Source of the DNA: Chloroflexota bacterium
GTDB lineage: Bacteria; Chloroflexota; Dehalococcoidia; JACQGW01
Assembly: GCA_016199325.1 (NCBI GenBank)
Contig: JACQGW010000011.1
Span: forward strand, 1 to 34,400
Length of the DNA: 34,400 bases
Direction: 5' to 3'
Part shown: positions 10,081 to 18,021 of the stretch, one piece after another
Layout of the letters: each line of letters starts with the position of its first letter
How positions within the stretch are numbered: the first letter of the stretch is position 1
The notes under the pieces: generated by a model
What the model saw: only the letters and a program-made list of their open reading frames with translations
What the model was told of the DNA's origin: nothing
Databases searched by the model: none
Translations under genes and position numbers: made by a program

Positions 10081-10208
10081 CCCTTCGGTGTCCGGCTCAG
10101 GAGGGATGTTCGGTCGGCGGCGCCGCATCTGCTCACACCAGACCAGACTCGCTGGCCGGCACCCTTCCGCCTACTCGGCTCCATCATCGCCTGGTAGCTA
10201 TCAGAGAA

Positions 10209-10237
10209 AAACTAGCACACGGCTTCGGGAAAGTCAA
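10209..10237 (-). promoter_or_regulatory. promoter of the ileS T-box transcript
   Basis: Minus-strand TTGACT (10232-10237), 17 nt, TAGTTT (10209-10214). The expected start near 10202 is just upstream of stem I. Confidence 0.7.
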
Positions 10238-10303
10238 GGCGAGCTTTCAAGCTGGCCAGAAGGTACTCGGGGTCGATGCAGCAGAGTTTGGGAAATGGAA
10301 GGT

Positions 10304-11233
10304 CTACTCGGCGGGCACAAGCAGTTTCTCCACTTCGCTGAGGATCGCCCGCACGCTCTGCACGACGGATTCGTCGGCAGACCTCGTACTCGCGAGGCGC
10401 TCGCCGAATCTTGCAAGCTCTCGCTGAACGGCTTCCCCAGTCCGCTGCTCTTGAAAGACCTTGAAGAAGGTCAGCCAGTGCCGGGCCTCGATACCGCAGA
10501 GAAGCTGTGACTTCGAGCGGTCGATGTACTCATCCATGAGGCCGGTTCTCGCGAATCGGCCAAAGTTGCCGCCCGAATCAGCCGCCGGATGATCCGCGAT
10601 TCTGTCTGACTTCCGTGGATATGGTCTGATCCCCGTCGCGACGTGGATCTCAGTGCTCAGGGTCGTTTGTCTCAAGTAGCGCCAGTGGTAGTTCCGGTAC
10701 TCCGCGGCATAGCGAGCGGACTCAACGAACGGCTGGAATACACGCGGAGATGCGGAGATCACGTTCGACAGCACCCACGGCACGACGACGATCAGGTCCT
10801 GGGGATTGCAGGCAGAGGGTGTGACCAGGAAGCGGAAACTCGGTTCACCCTCTTTCGCAAGCAAGTACCAGCCCTTCAGCTCGAGGCCGAGCACGATGGG
10901 CTCGGCGCCCGGGGTCTCACCAAATCGTCTCAGCAGCACGTCGGGAAACGTCTGCGCCTGTCGCACGAATCCGTATTGCGTGTATCTGCCATCAGGATCC
11001 CAGATCCGCTGCATTTCATTGAGCGTCCTGACGACCTGTTCCTCAATCGTGGCGCCCAGCGTCGCGTTGAGCGTGAAGATGTCGGTTGCCATGACTCCTG
11101 AGATGGAGGTCTCGGTCTTGAAGTACAGCGGTAGGGAGTAGATGGCTTCCCTGACGCGCTGGTACAGGTCATGGTGCTCCCACCCTCGGTCGGGGGTGGT
11201 CCGGACAGGTGGGGTAGGCGCACTACCCTGCAC
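10304..11233 (-). CDS. putative type II restriction endonuclease (PD-(D/E)XK type)
   Basis: 309 residues. The GTG at 11233 is supported by AAGGAGG 8 nt upstream, located inside the end of the methyltransferase gene (11-nt overlap). I cannot name the specificity. The catalytic signature PD...ExK is visible: Pro97-Asp98 in QTFPDVLL, then Glu118 and Lys120 in LGLELKG, with a hydrophobic strand around each. The region KTETSISGVMATDIF near residues 39-53 may contribute an N-terminal helix acid. The position immediately after a DNA methyltransferase and an XRE regulator makes a restriction nuclease the best reading. Recognition sequence and cut position are unknown. It is probably the last gene of the cassette. 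Confidence 0.72.
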   Translation of the reverse strand: MQGSAPTPPVRTTPDRGWEHHDLYQRVREAIYSLPLYFKTETSISGVMATDIFTLNATLGATIEEQVVRTLNEMQRIWDPDGRYTQYGFVRQAQTFPDVLLRRFGETPGAEPIVLGLELKGWYLLAKEGEPSFRFLVTPSACNPQDLIVVVPWVLSNVISASPRVFQPFVESARYAAEYRNYHWRYLRQTTLSTEIHVATGIRPYPRKSDRIADHPAADSGGNFGRFARTGLMDEYIDRSKSQLLCGIEARHWLTFFKVFQEQRTGEAVQRELARFGERLASTRSADESVVQSVRAILSEVEKLLVPAE

Positions 11234-12269
11234 CTTGCAGCCTCCTTACTGCCAGCTCATAGAAGTCCCGGTCGATCTCCGCGCTGACGCACTGCCGTTT
11301 CAGGTTGTGTGCGGCAAGAGCGCCTGTGCATAATCCACCAAAGGGTTCCCAGACAACGTCGTTGGCATCCGAAGACGCCTCAACGACGATTTCCATCAGC
11401 TTCAGCGGCTTCTGGTTCAGGTGAACGCTGCGTGTTCCCAGCTTCACTCTTTCGGAGCCCCCAAGCGGCGGCTCACGCCAGACATTGGTGATCCCTGCTC
11501 GACAGGTGAACTTCGCGCGCATTCTCGCCCATTCCTCTGGGGTAAGCGGACGCTTTCCATCGACGGAGAAGTAGGGTCTTCCGGCAGGGTTGCCGTGCGT
11601 GTTTGCGAATTCCGCAAGTCGAGCGAAGGCATCAGGTGGCGGGAAGTACCACAGGTGGTCCCTGGTGAAGTATTTGCGCGTTGCCGCGTTCTTTGTCTCT
11701 GAAGCGGCGTTGGTGAGCGAGAACGGAAGCCGGGTCCTTTCCCACTCGCTCCGGAGCCAGTCGCGAAGCGTGAGTCCCCGGATCGTGACCTCTCTCACGT
11801 ATTGCACGCAGACTTCAGTCACGACCGGGAACTTGCGAAGCGTCTTCGTGTTGGAGTTCCCCGCGATGTGCGACAGTCCCTTGTCCCAAATGTGGCAATT
11901 GACATAGCGCCAGCCATGTTTCAAGAGGACAGGATGAATCGTGGCCCACCCGAGCTCGCTGTTCCAGAACCAGAGCGTTGTCTCCGGCGTCGACCGGGGC
12001 GACCATGCCTCGACGTGTGGTTCGTACCAGGCAGCCAACGCATCGGGGGTATGAGGATCACCCGGAAAAAGCCCGAGACCATAAGCGCCGTCTGAGATGA
12101 TGACGACCGGAGGCGGCCACCTGTCGTAGAACTGGAGCGCATCACCGTGGAAGATAGTGATCCCGCCTCTGGTGAACGATTCGCCAGTAGGCTCGCAACA
12201 CAGCGAATCCAGCGGCTTGACGGAGTTCGCCGCCTGGGCCGTGCGCTTCATGCGCGCCAGACTGACCAT
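11223..12269 (-). CDS. beta-class DNA methyltransferase of a type II R-M system, atypical motif IV
   Basis: 348 residues. Motif order is IV then I, which defines the beta class of adenine-N6 or cytosine-N4 methyltransferases. Motif IV is at 59-64 but reads SDGAYG in place of the usual DPPY or SPPY. The SAM-binding motif I near 308-316 reads EPFGGLCTG in place of DPFxGSGTT. HLNQKPLKLME just before it is the typical 'QKP' block. The ATG overlaps the XRE stop (TAATG), and the nuclease gene overlaps its 3' end. The divergent motifs leave the target base undecided. Length and fold elements are complete, so it is probably active. It would protect host DNA from the adjacent nuclease. Confidence 0.85.
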   Translation of the reverse strand: MVSLARMKRTAQAANSVKPLDSLCCEPTGESFTRGGITIFHGDALQFYDRWPPPVVIISDGAYGLGLFPGDPHTPDALAAWYEPHVEAWSPRSTPETTLWFWNSELGWATIHPVLLKHGWRYVNCHIWDKGLSHIAGNSNTKTLRKFPVVTEVCVQYVREVTIRGLTLRDWLRSEWERTRLPFSLTNAASETKNAATRKYFTRDHLWYFPPPDAFARLAEFANTHGNPAGRPYFSVDGKRPLTPEEWARMRAKFTCRAGITNVWREPPLGGSERVKLGTRSVHLNQKPLKLMEIVVEASSDANDVVWEPFGGLCTGALAAHNLKRQCVSAEIDRDFYELAVRRLQGAG

Positions 12270-12493
12270 TAACGCTGTTCCCAGGCAGCCAGCCGGAGCA
12301 CCTCGGCCTCCGGGAGATCGAACAGGGCGGCCAGGGCCCGGCAGGCCGACGGTGGCGGCACCGACCAGCCGTCAACCCAGTCCAGCACGTCAGGATACCG
12401 AACGTCCAGTCGCTCGGCGAGCTTCAGGGCGGTCAACCCTCGGGCCCGTATCTGCTCCTTCAGCCAGGCTGCAAACTGTTTGGAGTCCGTCAT
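12269..12493 (-). CDS. XRE-family HTH regulator, possible R-M controller
   Basis: 74 residues; the ATG is preceded by GAGGGAGTAACCTG. A single helix-turn-helix (residues 17-60: LTALKLAERLDVRYPDVLDW, then ACRALAALFDLPEAEVLRLA) fills almost the whole protein, as in small Cro/C.protein-like regulators. Its stop overlaps the methyltransferase start as TAATG, which suggests translational coupling. In type II systems such proteins delay nuclease expression until methylation is complete; that role here is inferred from position. No typical C-box was found just upstream. It follows the cupin gene by 24 nt on the same strand and may share its promoter. Confidence 0.8.
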   Translation of the reverse strand: MTDSKQFAAWLKEQIRARGLTALKLAERLDVRYPDVLDWVDGWSVPPPSACRALAALFDLPEAEVLRLAAWEQR

Positions 12494-12517
12494 CAGGTTA
12501 CTCCCTCATCTCCGCTG

Positions 12518-13093
12518 TCAGTGCCGCAGCGCGGGGCTTTTCACGTCCAGGTCGGCCCGAATGGCGTCCCATTGGAAGGGCCGGCCGTTGGGCAGTCGGG
12601 CGTCCACCTCGTCGAAGGGGATTCGGCCCTCGTCCGCCGGGTCGTAGAGCCGGGTCGGGTAGTTCAGCAAGAGGACGCCCATCCGGCCGACAGAGAGGAA
12701 GCCGTGCAGCACGCGGTGGGGGATGACGACGAGGAGCTGCCCGTCGTCGCCGCCCGACTCGCCCATGCGGATCAGGTTCAGCCGGCCATGGGTCGGCGAG
12801 GCCGGCCGCCGGTCGAACAGAGCGAGCACGAGCTCGCCGGCCACGACGACAAAACGGTCCTCCTGGTGCTCGTGGACGTGCCAGCGCGCCTCGTCCCGGG
12901 CAATGCCGTGCTCCGTGTAGGAGCAGTAACACTGGGCGAAAGGACGGCCGGCCGGATCGTAGACGTCGGGCCAGTCGACGCGCAGCGTCTCGACGAGGGT
13001 GCCGCGCAGGTCCCGGTTCACCCGGAGGCGGCGGACGACGACGCCGCGGACCAGTTCACTGGGGTTGCCACTGTCGGTGTATCGCAAGGACAC
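12518..13093 (-). CDS. RmlC-like cupin (dTDP-4-dehydrorhamnose 3,5-epimerase-related)
   Basis: 191 residues from a GTG with AAGGAG 8 nt upstream. It has a cupin double-stranded beta-helix pattern: LRGTLVETLRVDW (residues 29-41), AQCYCSYTEHGIARDEARWH (53-72), His72/74/76 in WHVHEH, VVIPHRVLHGF, and the RmlC-typical tail YPTRLYDPADEGRIPFD. RmlC enzymes epimerise a dTDP-keto-sugar in rhamnose synthesis. No other rml genes are present, so the exact sugar-nucleotide reaction is uncertain and it may be a related isomerase. It has its own candidate promoter at the end of xylB and is followed by the restriction cassette. Confidence 0.78.
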   Translation of the reverse strand: MSLRYTDSGNPSELVRGVVVRRLRVNRDLRGTLVETLRVDWPDVYDPAGRPFAQCYCSYTEHGIARDEARWHVHEHQEDRFVVVAGELVLALFDRRPASPTHGRLNLIRMGESGGDDGQLLVVIPHRVLHGFLSVGRMGVLLLNYPTRLYDPADEGRIPFDEVDARLPNGRPFQWDAIRADLDVKSPALRH

Positions 13094-13172
13094 CCTGTAG
13101 TCTCCTTGGTGTCGCTTCGGCGACCGGCCCGCAGTCGAGGGGCCGCACGCCGTGTGCGCCGTTCGTTTCCGC

Positions 13173-14702
13173 TCAGTATAGCACGGATACCGCCGCCTGC
13201 GTCACGGCGTCGAACTGTGGCTTCAGCGCGTGGTAGAGCGATCGATAGATCGGATAATAGGTCTCATACGTTCGGACGTTGGCCGGGATCGGCGCGACCC
13301 GATCGACAACCTGCAAGGTCGCGGCGCATGCCTCCTCGACGCTCCCGTAGACGCCGGTCCCGACCCCAGCCAGGAGCGCCGCGCCGTAGGCCGGTCCCTC
13401 GCTCACGCTCAGGGTCACGCCGGGCAGACCGAACACGTCCGATTGGATCTGGCGCCAGAGCGCGCTGCGTCCGCCGCCGCCGGAGAATCGGACCTCGCCC
13501 AGCGGCACCCCCATCGCCTTCAAGACCTCCAGACCGTCCCGCAGGCTGTAGGCGACTCCTTCGAGGACGGCGCGGACGGCGCTTCCCCGCGTATGCCGGG
13601 CGGTCAGCCCGAAAAAGACGCCTCTGGCGTTCGGGTCCAGATGCGGCGTCCGCTCGCCCATCAAGTACGGCAGGTACATGAGCCCTTCGACGCCGGCCGG
13701 CGCCGACGCCGCCTCCTGTGTGAGGTAGTCGTACGGGTCGGCGCCTGTCAGGTCGGCGACGACCCGCTCCGCCTGAGCGAGCTCGTCTCGAAACCAGCGC
13801 AGCGAGAGCCCAGCGCCCAGCGTCACACCCATCACGTGCCACTTGCCCGGTACGGCGTGGCAGAACGTGTGGACCCGCCCGGCCGGGTCGAGCCATGGCT
13901 GCTCGGTGAAGGCGAAAACGACGCCGGAGGAGCCGACGGTCGAGGAGACCAGGCCCGGCCCGACGATGCCGTTGCCGACGCCGCCCGCGGCCTGATCGCC
14001 CCCACCCCCAACCACCGGCGTGCCGGCCGCCAGGCCGGTCTCGCCAGCCGCAGCTTCGGATACTGCTGCGCTCACCACCGGGGACTCGTAGACCTCCGGC
14101 AGGAGATCGCGATCCAACTCCAGGAGCGCCAGCATCTCTGCCGACCACTTCCGGCGGACAACGTCGAAGAGGAGCGTCCCGGACGCGTCGGACACCTCGG
14201 AGGCGAGCTCGCCGGTCAGCCGGCATCGGATGAAGTCCTTGGGCAGCAGCGCCTTCCGGGCGCGCTCGTAGACGCTGGGCTCGTGCTGGCGCACCCAGAG
14301 AATCTTCGGCGCGGTGAAGCCGGTCAGCGCCGGGTTGCAGGTCAGCTCGATCAGGCGCTGCCGGCCGACCCGCTCGGCGATCCAGTCGCATTGCTCCTGC
14401 GTGCGCTGGTCACACCACAGGATGGCCGGACGGAGCACCTCTCCGCCGGCATCCAGCAGCACTAACCCGTGCATCTGGCCCGAAAGGCCGATGCCCCGCA
14501 CCGCCCGACCCGAAATCCCGGCCGCGGCGACGGCGCCCCGGATGGCGAGCGTCGTCGCCCGCCACCAGTCGGCGGGATCCTGCTCGGCCCAGAGCGGCCG
14601 CGGCGTGTGCAGGGGATACTCGGCGGTGGCGGAGCCGGCAACTCGACCGCTCTCGTCGACGACGACGGCGCGCGTCCCCGTCGTCCCCACGTCGATGCCC
14701 AT
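13173..14702 (-). CDS. xylB: xylulokinase (FGGY family)
   Basis: 509 residues from the ATG at 14702; the frame is open upstream and the Shine-Dalgarno (GGAGGG) is rather distant, so the start could shift slightly. FGGY carbohydrate kinases have an actin-like two-domain fold. Seen here are the N-terminal phosphate loop GIDVGTTGTRAVVVDESG, the xylulokinase-typical GLSGQMHGLVLLD near residues 75-88, GGGGDQAAGGVGNG in the middle, and the C-terminal ATP-site block RFSGGGGRSALWRQIQSD. It phosphorylates D-xylulose with ATP to feed the pentose phosphate pathway. No xylose isomerase gene is in the window. A REP cluster lies immediately upstream. Confidence 0.92.
   Translation of the reverse strand: MGIDVGTTGTRAVVVDESGRVAGSATAEYPLHTPRPLWAEQDPADWWRATTLAIRGAVAAAGISGRAVRGIGLSGQMHGLVLLDAGGEVLRPAILWCDQRTQEQCDWIAERVGRQRLIELTCNPALTGFTAPKILWVRQHEPSVYERARKALLPKDFIRCRLTGELASEVSDASGTLLFDVVRRKWSAEMLALLELDRDLLPEVYESPVVSAAVSEAAAGETGLAAGTPVVGGGGDQAAGGVGNGIVGPGLVSSTVGSSGVVFAFTEQPWLDPAGRVHTFCHAVPGKWHVMGVTLGAGLSLRWFRDELAQAERVVADLTGADPYDYLTQEAASAPAGVEGLMYLPYLMGERTPHLDPNARGVFFGLTARHTRGSAVRAVLEGVAYSLRDGLEVLKAMGVPLGEVRFSGGGGRSALWRQIQSDVFGLPGVTLSVSEGPAYGAALLAGVGTGVYGSVEEACAATLQVVDRVAPIPANVRTYETYYPIYRSLYHALKPQFDAVTQAAVSVLY
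13175..13183 (-). promoter_or_regulatory. candidate promoter for the cupin / R-M genes
   Basis: Extended -10 TGC-TATACT on the minus strand, overlapping the xylB stop codon. GTGACG about 19 nt upstream could serve as a weak -35. The start point is expected near 13168. Confidence 0.45.
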
Positions 14703-14781
14703 CAAGTATCCGATCGTGCTTGCCCTCCAAGCCTTACTGGTGCATCCGGCAGTCCGTTGGCGATTGGCTGGCCCGCCCATT

Positions 14782-14945
14782 GTCATGCTGAGCCGCAGCG
14801 AAGCATCTCCCGGACGCTGCCGATTCGAGCCGGGGAGATGCTTCGCTGCGGCTCAGCATGACAGACGGGGGGCGTCCGGACCCGCGAGGGACTCGCTGCG
14901 GCTCAGCATGACAGACGGGGGGGCGCCCGGCCCCGCGAGGGACCT
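14782..14945. repeat. REP-like hairpin cluster
   Basis: Long complementary arms, GTCATGCTGAGCCGCAGCG... at 14782-14812 and its complement at 14832-14862, enclose a GC-rich loop. A further half-arm (CTCGCTGCGGCTCAGCATGAC, 14892-14912) follows, with a direct repeat of AGACGGGGGG..CCGCGAGGGAC. Related to 22072-22226. Confidence 0.85.
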
Positions 14946-14959
14946 GCTGAACGCACTCG

Positions 14960-16165
14960 TCACGATCGGGCGGCGACCGGCACGGCGATGCTGAGCGCCT
15001 GCTCCAGGTCGGCGATCAGGTCTCCGGGATCCTCGAGGCCGACCGAGAGGCGGATGAGTCCCTCGGGAACGCCCAGCTCCGCCCGTTCTACCGGCGTCAG
15101 CTTGCCGTACATCGTCGAGGGGGGATGGACGACGATCGATTGGTTCCCGCCCAGGTGTCCGGTGTGGCAGGGAACCTTCAGCCGCTCGATTACCGACCAG
15201 GCGTCCTGGATGCTTCCTTCGATCACGAACGAGAGCAGTGAAGTGCCGCCGCCGCCCATCTGCTCTCTGGCGAGCTGGTGCTGCGGGTGCGCCGGCAGGC
15301 CAGGGTAGTTGACGCTCACCACGGCCGGATGGCTCGCCAGGAACTCGGCGACGCGCTGGGCGCTGCCGACGACGCGGGGCATCCGCAGCCCCAGCGTCTC
15401 CATGCCGATGAGCGTAAGCCAGGCGTTGAAGGCGCTCATCGTCGGCCCCAGGTAATAATGGTGCCCTGACCGCAGCTTCTCGACGTACGCTTTGCTGCCG
15501 ACGATGGCGCCGCCCAGTGCCGCCGAATGGCCGGACAGGTACTTCGTCGTCGAGTGGACGACGACGTCGGCGCCCGTCTCCAATGGCCGCTGGATCACGG
15601 GCGTCGCCAGCGTCGAATCGACGACGATCGGCAGATGGTGGACCTTCGCCAGCCGGATCAACCCCTTGAGATCGGCGACGAAGAGGAGCGGGTTGCTGGG
15701 CGACTCGACGTACAGGAACCGGGTCTTCGGCGTGATGAGTGACTCCCAGGCGTCCAGGTTCTCCGGCGCTTCGACGAACCGCGGGGTGATGCCCATCAGC
15801 GGGAAGGATCGCCGGAACTGGTTCAGCGTATTGCCGTAGAGGCGGTTCGAGGTGACGAACTCGGCCCCCGGCTCCTCCAGCAGCCCGATAATGGCCGTGA
15901 AAATGGCGGCCAGACCCGACGAGGTGGCGAGGCAGGCCTCGCCGCCTTCGAGCGCGGCCAGTCGCCGCTCGAAGACGTCGTTGGTCGGGTTGCCCGATCG
16001 GGCGTAGCCGTGGCCTTCCACCTGCTTGGTGGCGAGCTGCCAGCCGTGCTCGCCGCTCTCGAAGGGGAAGGCGACCGCCATGTAGAGCGGCGGGAAGATG
16101 CTGCCGCCCTCAGCGTAGTCGTACCCAGCGTGGAGCGCCTTGGTGTCGAAGCGCAGGTCAGCCAA
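14960..16165 (-). CDS. Cys/Met-metabolism PLP-dependent enzyme (O-acetylhomoserine sulfhydrylase / gamma-lyase type)
   Basis: 401 residues from a TTG start with AGGAGG 6 nt upstream. Fold type I PLP enzyme of the trans-sulfuration family. The PLP lysine is Lys208 in HSTTKYLSGH, Asp183 in VVDSTLATP contacts the pyridine nitrogen, and YARSGNPTNDVFERRLAALE (54-73) is the family signature. C-terminal residues include LGGNQSIVVHPPSTM and LIRLSVGLED. Members interconvert homocysteine, cystathionine, cysteine and methionine; which reaction applies cannot be read reliably here. GGNQSIVVHPPSTM is also compatible with methionine gamma-lyase. No SAM riboswitch was seen in the divergent region 16166-16291. 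Confidence 0.88.
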   Translation of the reverse strand: MADLRFDTKALHAGYDYAEGGSIFPPLYMAVAFPFESGEHGWQLATKQVEGHGYARSGNPTNDVFERRLAALEGGEACLATSSGLAAIFTAIIGLLEEPGAEFVTSNRLYGNTLNQFRRSFPLMGITPRFVEAPENLDAWESLITPKTRFLYVESPSNPLLFVADLKGLIRLAKVHHLPIVVDSTLATPVIQRPLETGADVVVHSTTKYLSGHSAALGGAIVGSKAYVEKLRSGHHYYLGPTMSAFNAWLTLIGMETLGLRMPRVVGSAQRVAEFLASHPAVVSVNYPGLPAHPQHQLAREQMGGGGTSLLSFVIEGSIQDAWSVIERLKVPCHTGHLGGNQSIVVHPPSTMYGKLTPVERAELGVPEGLIRLSVGLEDPGDLIADLEQALSIAVPVAARS

Positions 16166-16228
16166 TGAATCCTCCTGTGCTGCGTCAGCGCAGCGTGCGG
16201 TGGCAGCAGTGGTCCGCCAAGCGTTACA

Positions 16229-16247
16229 TGTCAGCTCAACCGTGACA
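16229..16247. promoter_or_regulatory. small inverted repeat in the divergent intergenic region
   Basis: TGTCA-N9-TGACA between two divergent genes. It is a possible operator, with only 5-bp arms. Confidence 0.25.
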
Positions 16248-16291
16248 AACCAGTAGCCCTGCGAGCCGGAGTGCAGTACACTGCGGCCGCC

Positions 16292-17119
16292 ATGCTATTA
16301 TTGCGAGACGGCTCGACGAGCGCAAGTGCCCGGCTCATCGTCCGGCCGGCCTGGTGCCACGCTCTCCTCCTCGTCCTGGCCGCCGGCATCGCGACCTATC
16401 CGCTGGCCGGGCTGCTGGTGGACGGCTACCGGACCCTGCCGGAGCACGTCGCCCGCTTCCTGTTCGCGTTCCTCTGGTACCTGGCGGCCTGCGCCGTCGT
16501 GCTCAGGCTGCCGCCGCGGCGCGGCACGCTGGTCGTCGTGCTCGGCGTCGCCGTGGCGCTCCGGCTGCTGATGGTGGCGACCACCCCGAGCCTCTCCAGC
16601 GACGTCTATCGGTACGTTTGGGAGGGGAAGCTCGTCAATCTCGGGGTCAACCCCTACCAACTCGCCCCCGAAGCCCCGGCGCTGGCGCCGCACCGTGATG
16701 CGATCTGGGAGCTCGTCAACCACAAGCACCTGATCTCGCCGTACCCACCGCTTGCCCTTGGCTACTACGCCGTCGTCTACCGGCTCTGGCCCGACAGCGT
16801 GCGGGCGATGCAGATGGGGGCGGCCCTGCTCGACCTCGGCGTCGCCGGCGCACTGGCACTGCTGCTGCGCGCGGTTGGGCTGCCGGCGCAGCGCCTGCTG
16901 ATCTACGCCTGGAGCCCGCTTCCCCTTGCCGCCTTCGCCCACAGCGCCCACAACGACCCCCTGATGGTCGCGCCGCTCGTCCTCGCCGTCGCGCTGGTGT
17001 CGCCGGTACGGTCTGAACCAGCGGGTCCGGGCGCCGAAGCGCCAACTACGAACCCGGGGGAGCGCCGGTTCGAGGGTCCGGCGACCCTGGGCAATCCTCA
17101 TCCAGGCTCAGCTCCTTGA
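16292..17119 (+). CDS. integral-membrane glycosyltransferase, N-terminal part (split gene)
   Basis: 275 residues; the start is uncertain because no good Shine-Dalgarno is visible, and a GTG at 16271 is possible. Several hydrophobic helices and a first-loop motif SSDVYRYVWEGKLVNLGVNP (about residues 97-116), followed by PYPPLALGYYAVVYRLWP and SAHNDPLMVAPLVLAVALV, are those of polyprenyl-phosphate-sugar-dependent (GT-C / GT87-like) mannosyltransferases. The Asp in SDVYRY is the expected catalytic residue. After residue about 238 the frame runs into a hydrophilic, low-complexity tail and stops, exactly where the next gene, in another frame, resumes the family. The two ORFs therefore seem to be one disrupted gene. 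Confidence 0.75.
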   Translation: MLLLRDGSTSASARLIVRPAWCHALLLVLAAGIATYPLAGLLVDGYRTLPEHVARFLFAFLWYLAACAVVLRLPPRRGTLVVVLGVAVALRLLMVATTPSLSSDVYRYVWEGKLVNLGVNPYQLAPEAPALAPHRDAIWELVNHKHLISPYPPLALGYYAVVYRLWPDSVRAMQMGAALLDLGVAGALALLLRAVGLPAQRLLIYAWSPLPLAAFAHSAHNDPLMVAPLVLAVALVSPVRSEPAGPGAEAPTTNPGERRFEGPATLGNPHPGSAP

Positions 17120-17850
17120 CGACGGGCCGGGTCAGGACTCCTGGTCAGTCACCATCTGATGGGGTGAGGGTGGCAGGTTCGGCCCTGGCCCTGGCGCTGG
17201 CCGGCCTGGCCAAGTTCGTGCCGTTTCTCGTCTCGCCGGTGTTCGTCCGCCGATGGGGGCCGCGGGGAACGGTCCTGGCCGTAGCCGTATCGATTGGGGG
17301 CTACGTGCCGTTTCTGCTGGCCGGGCCGGCGGTCCTGCGGGGCACGCTCGGCGAAGCGACCGATGCCCGCTTCAACGACAGCCTGCACCTGGTTCTGGAA
17401 CGGCTGGCGGCGCCGCTCGGCCCGGCGGCCTCCGGCGCGGTGCAGGTCGCGACCGCCGGCATCCTGGTCGGCGCCCTTGGCTTCACCTGCTGGCGCTGGC
17501 GCCGGCCCGAACAGCTCCCCGGCGCCGTCTTCTTCCTCCTCGGCCTCTATCTGCTGCTCAGCCCGCAGGTCCACCCCTGGTACGCCGCCTGGATCCTACC
17601 GTTCGTCGCCATCACGCTGCGCCCGGCCGGGCGCCGCCTGTTCGCGCTCGATCCCGCGCTCGGCTGGCTCATGTGGAGCGGCCTGGTCGCTCTGACCGAG
17701 CTGACCTACGCGCCGGGCTTCTCGGCGCGCTGGTGGATCGTCATTCGCCTGGTGGAATACGGCCCGCTGATCGCCCTGCTTGCGTTGCAGGTGGTGAAAC
17801 GCAGTGATATAATGCGCCACGGTTTGGAGTGGTTCTCGCGCGCCCGATGA
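17116..17850 (+). CDS. integral-membrane glycosyltransferase, C-terminal part (split gene)
   Basis: 244 residues from a TTG overlapping the previous stop (TTGA). After about 18 hydrophilic residues the sequence continues the GT-C family: VAGSALALALAGLAKFVPFL, LRGTLGEATDARFNDSLHLV, and the conserved late loop LLLSPQVHPWYAAWILPFVA. Four to six membrane segments are visible. Alone it lacks the catalytic Asp loop, which is on the upstream ORF. Translational coupling of two half-proteins cannot be excluded, but a roughly 160-nt insertion with frameshift (about 17005-17165) is the simpler explanation. The 3' end contains the promoter of the ABC operon. Confidence 0.75.
   Translation: MTTGRVRTPGQSPSDGVRVAGSALALALAGLAKFVPFLVSPVFVRRWGPRGTVLAVAVSIGGYVPFLLAGPAVLRGTLGEATDARFNDSLHLVLERLAAPLGPAASGAVQVATAGILVGALGFTCWRWRRPEQLPGAVFFLLGLYLLLSPQVHPWYAAWILPFVAITLRPAGRRLFALDPALGWLMWSGLVALTELTYAPGFSARWWIVIRLVEYGPLIALLALQVVKRSDIMRHGLEWFSRAR
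17785..17813 (+). promoter_or_regulatory. promoter of the ABC importer operon
   Basis: TTGCAG, 17 nt, TATAAT with an upstream TGA as extended -10 (TGATATAAT at 17805-17813). It lies inside the end of the glycosyltransferase ORF and leaves a leader of about 200 nt before 18022, containing a CCGGGAAAGCCCGG hairpin near 17905. Confidence 0.65.
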
Positions 17851-18021
17851 GCTGGATTCGTGGGCTGAACGGTCCGGCGATCGAGTTGCCGTCATGGAGA
17901 TTGGCCGGGAAAGCCCGGTATTCCTGCTCCCCGGCGGCGGCGAACGGTCCTTCTGCCGGCGATTCTCGTCGGCGCGCCTCATGGTCGGTGGTCTGCACAA
18001 TTGGAGAAGGAGATCGGATTC

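Larger units (their letters stand above)
9782..10202 (-). promoter_or_regulatory. T-box leader (isoleucine) controlling ileS
   Basis: The T-box hallmark AAGGGTGGTACCGCGG is on the minus strand (revcomp at 9823-9838), immediately before the terminator. Uncharged tRNA would pair its NCCA end there and stabilise the antiterminator. Stem I occupies about 10085-10200, with AGCGAGTCTGG and GGTGTGAGC elements. The ATC inside GAACATCCC (revcomp at 10105-10107) is the candidate specifier codon, which matches isoleucine. A CCGTTATCAACGG segment near 9958-9972 resembles stem III. Between stem I and the antiterminator sit two 7-nt-repeat hairpins, making the leader about 420 nt, longer than usual. The T-box identity is firm; the specifier choice is an inference. 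Confidence 0.92.

Noticed and set aside
16166..16291. Divergent region searched for a SAM riboswitch before the Cys/Met enzyme
   Set aside because: No SAM-I, SAM-II or SAM/SAH-like conserved blocks and no terminator are visible.
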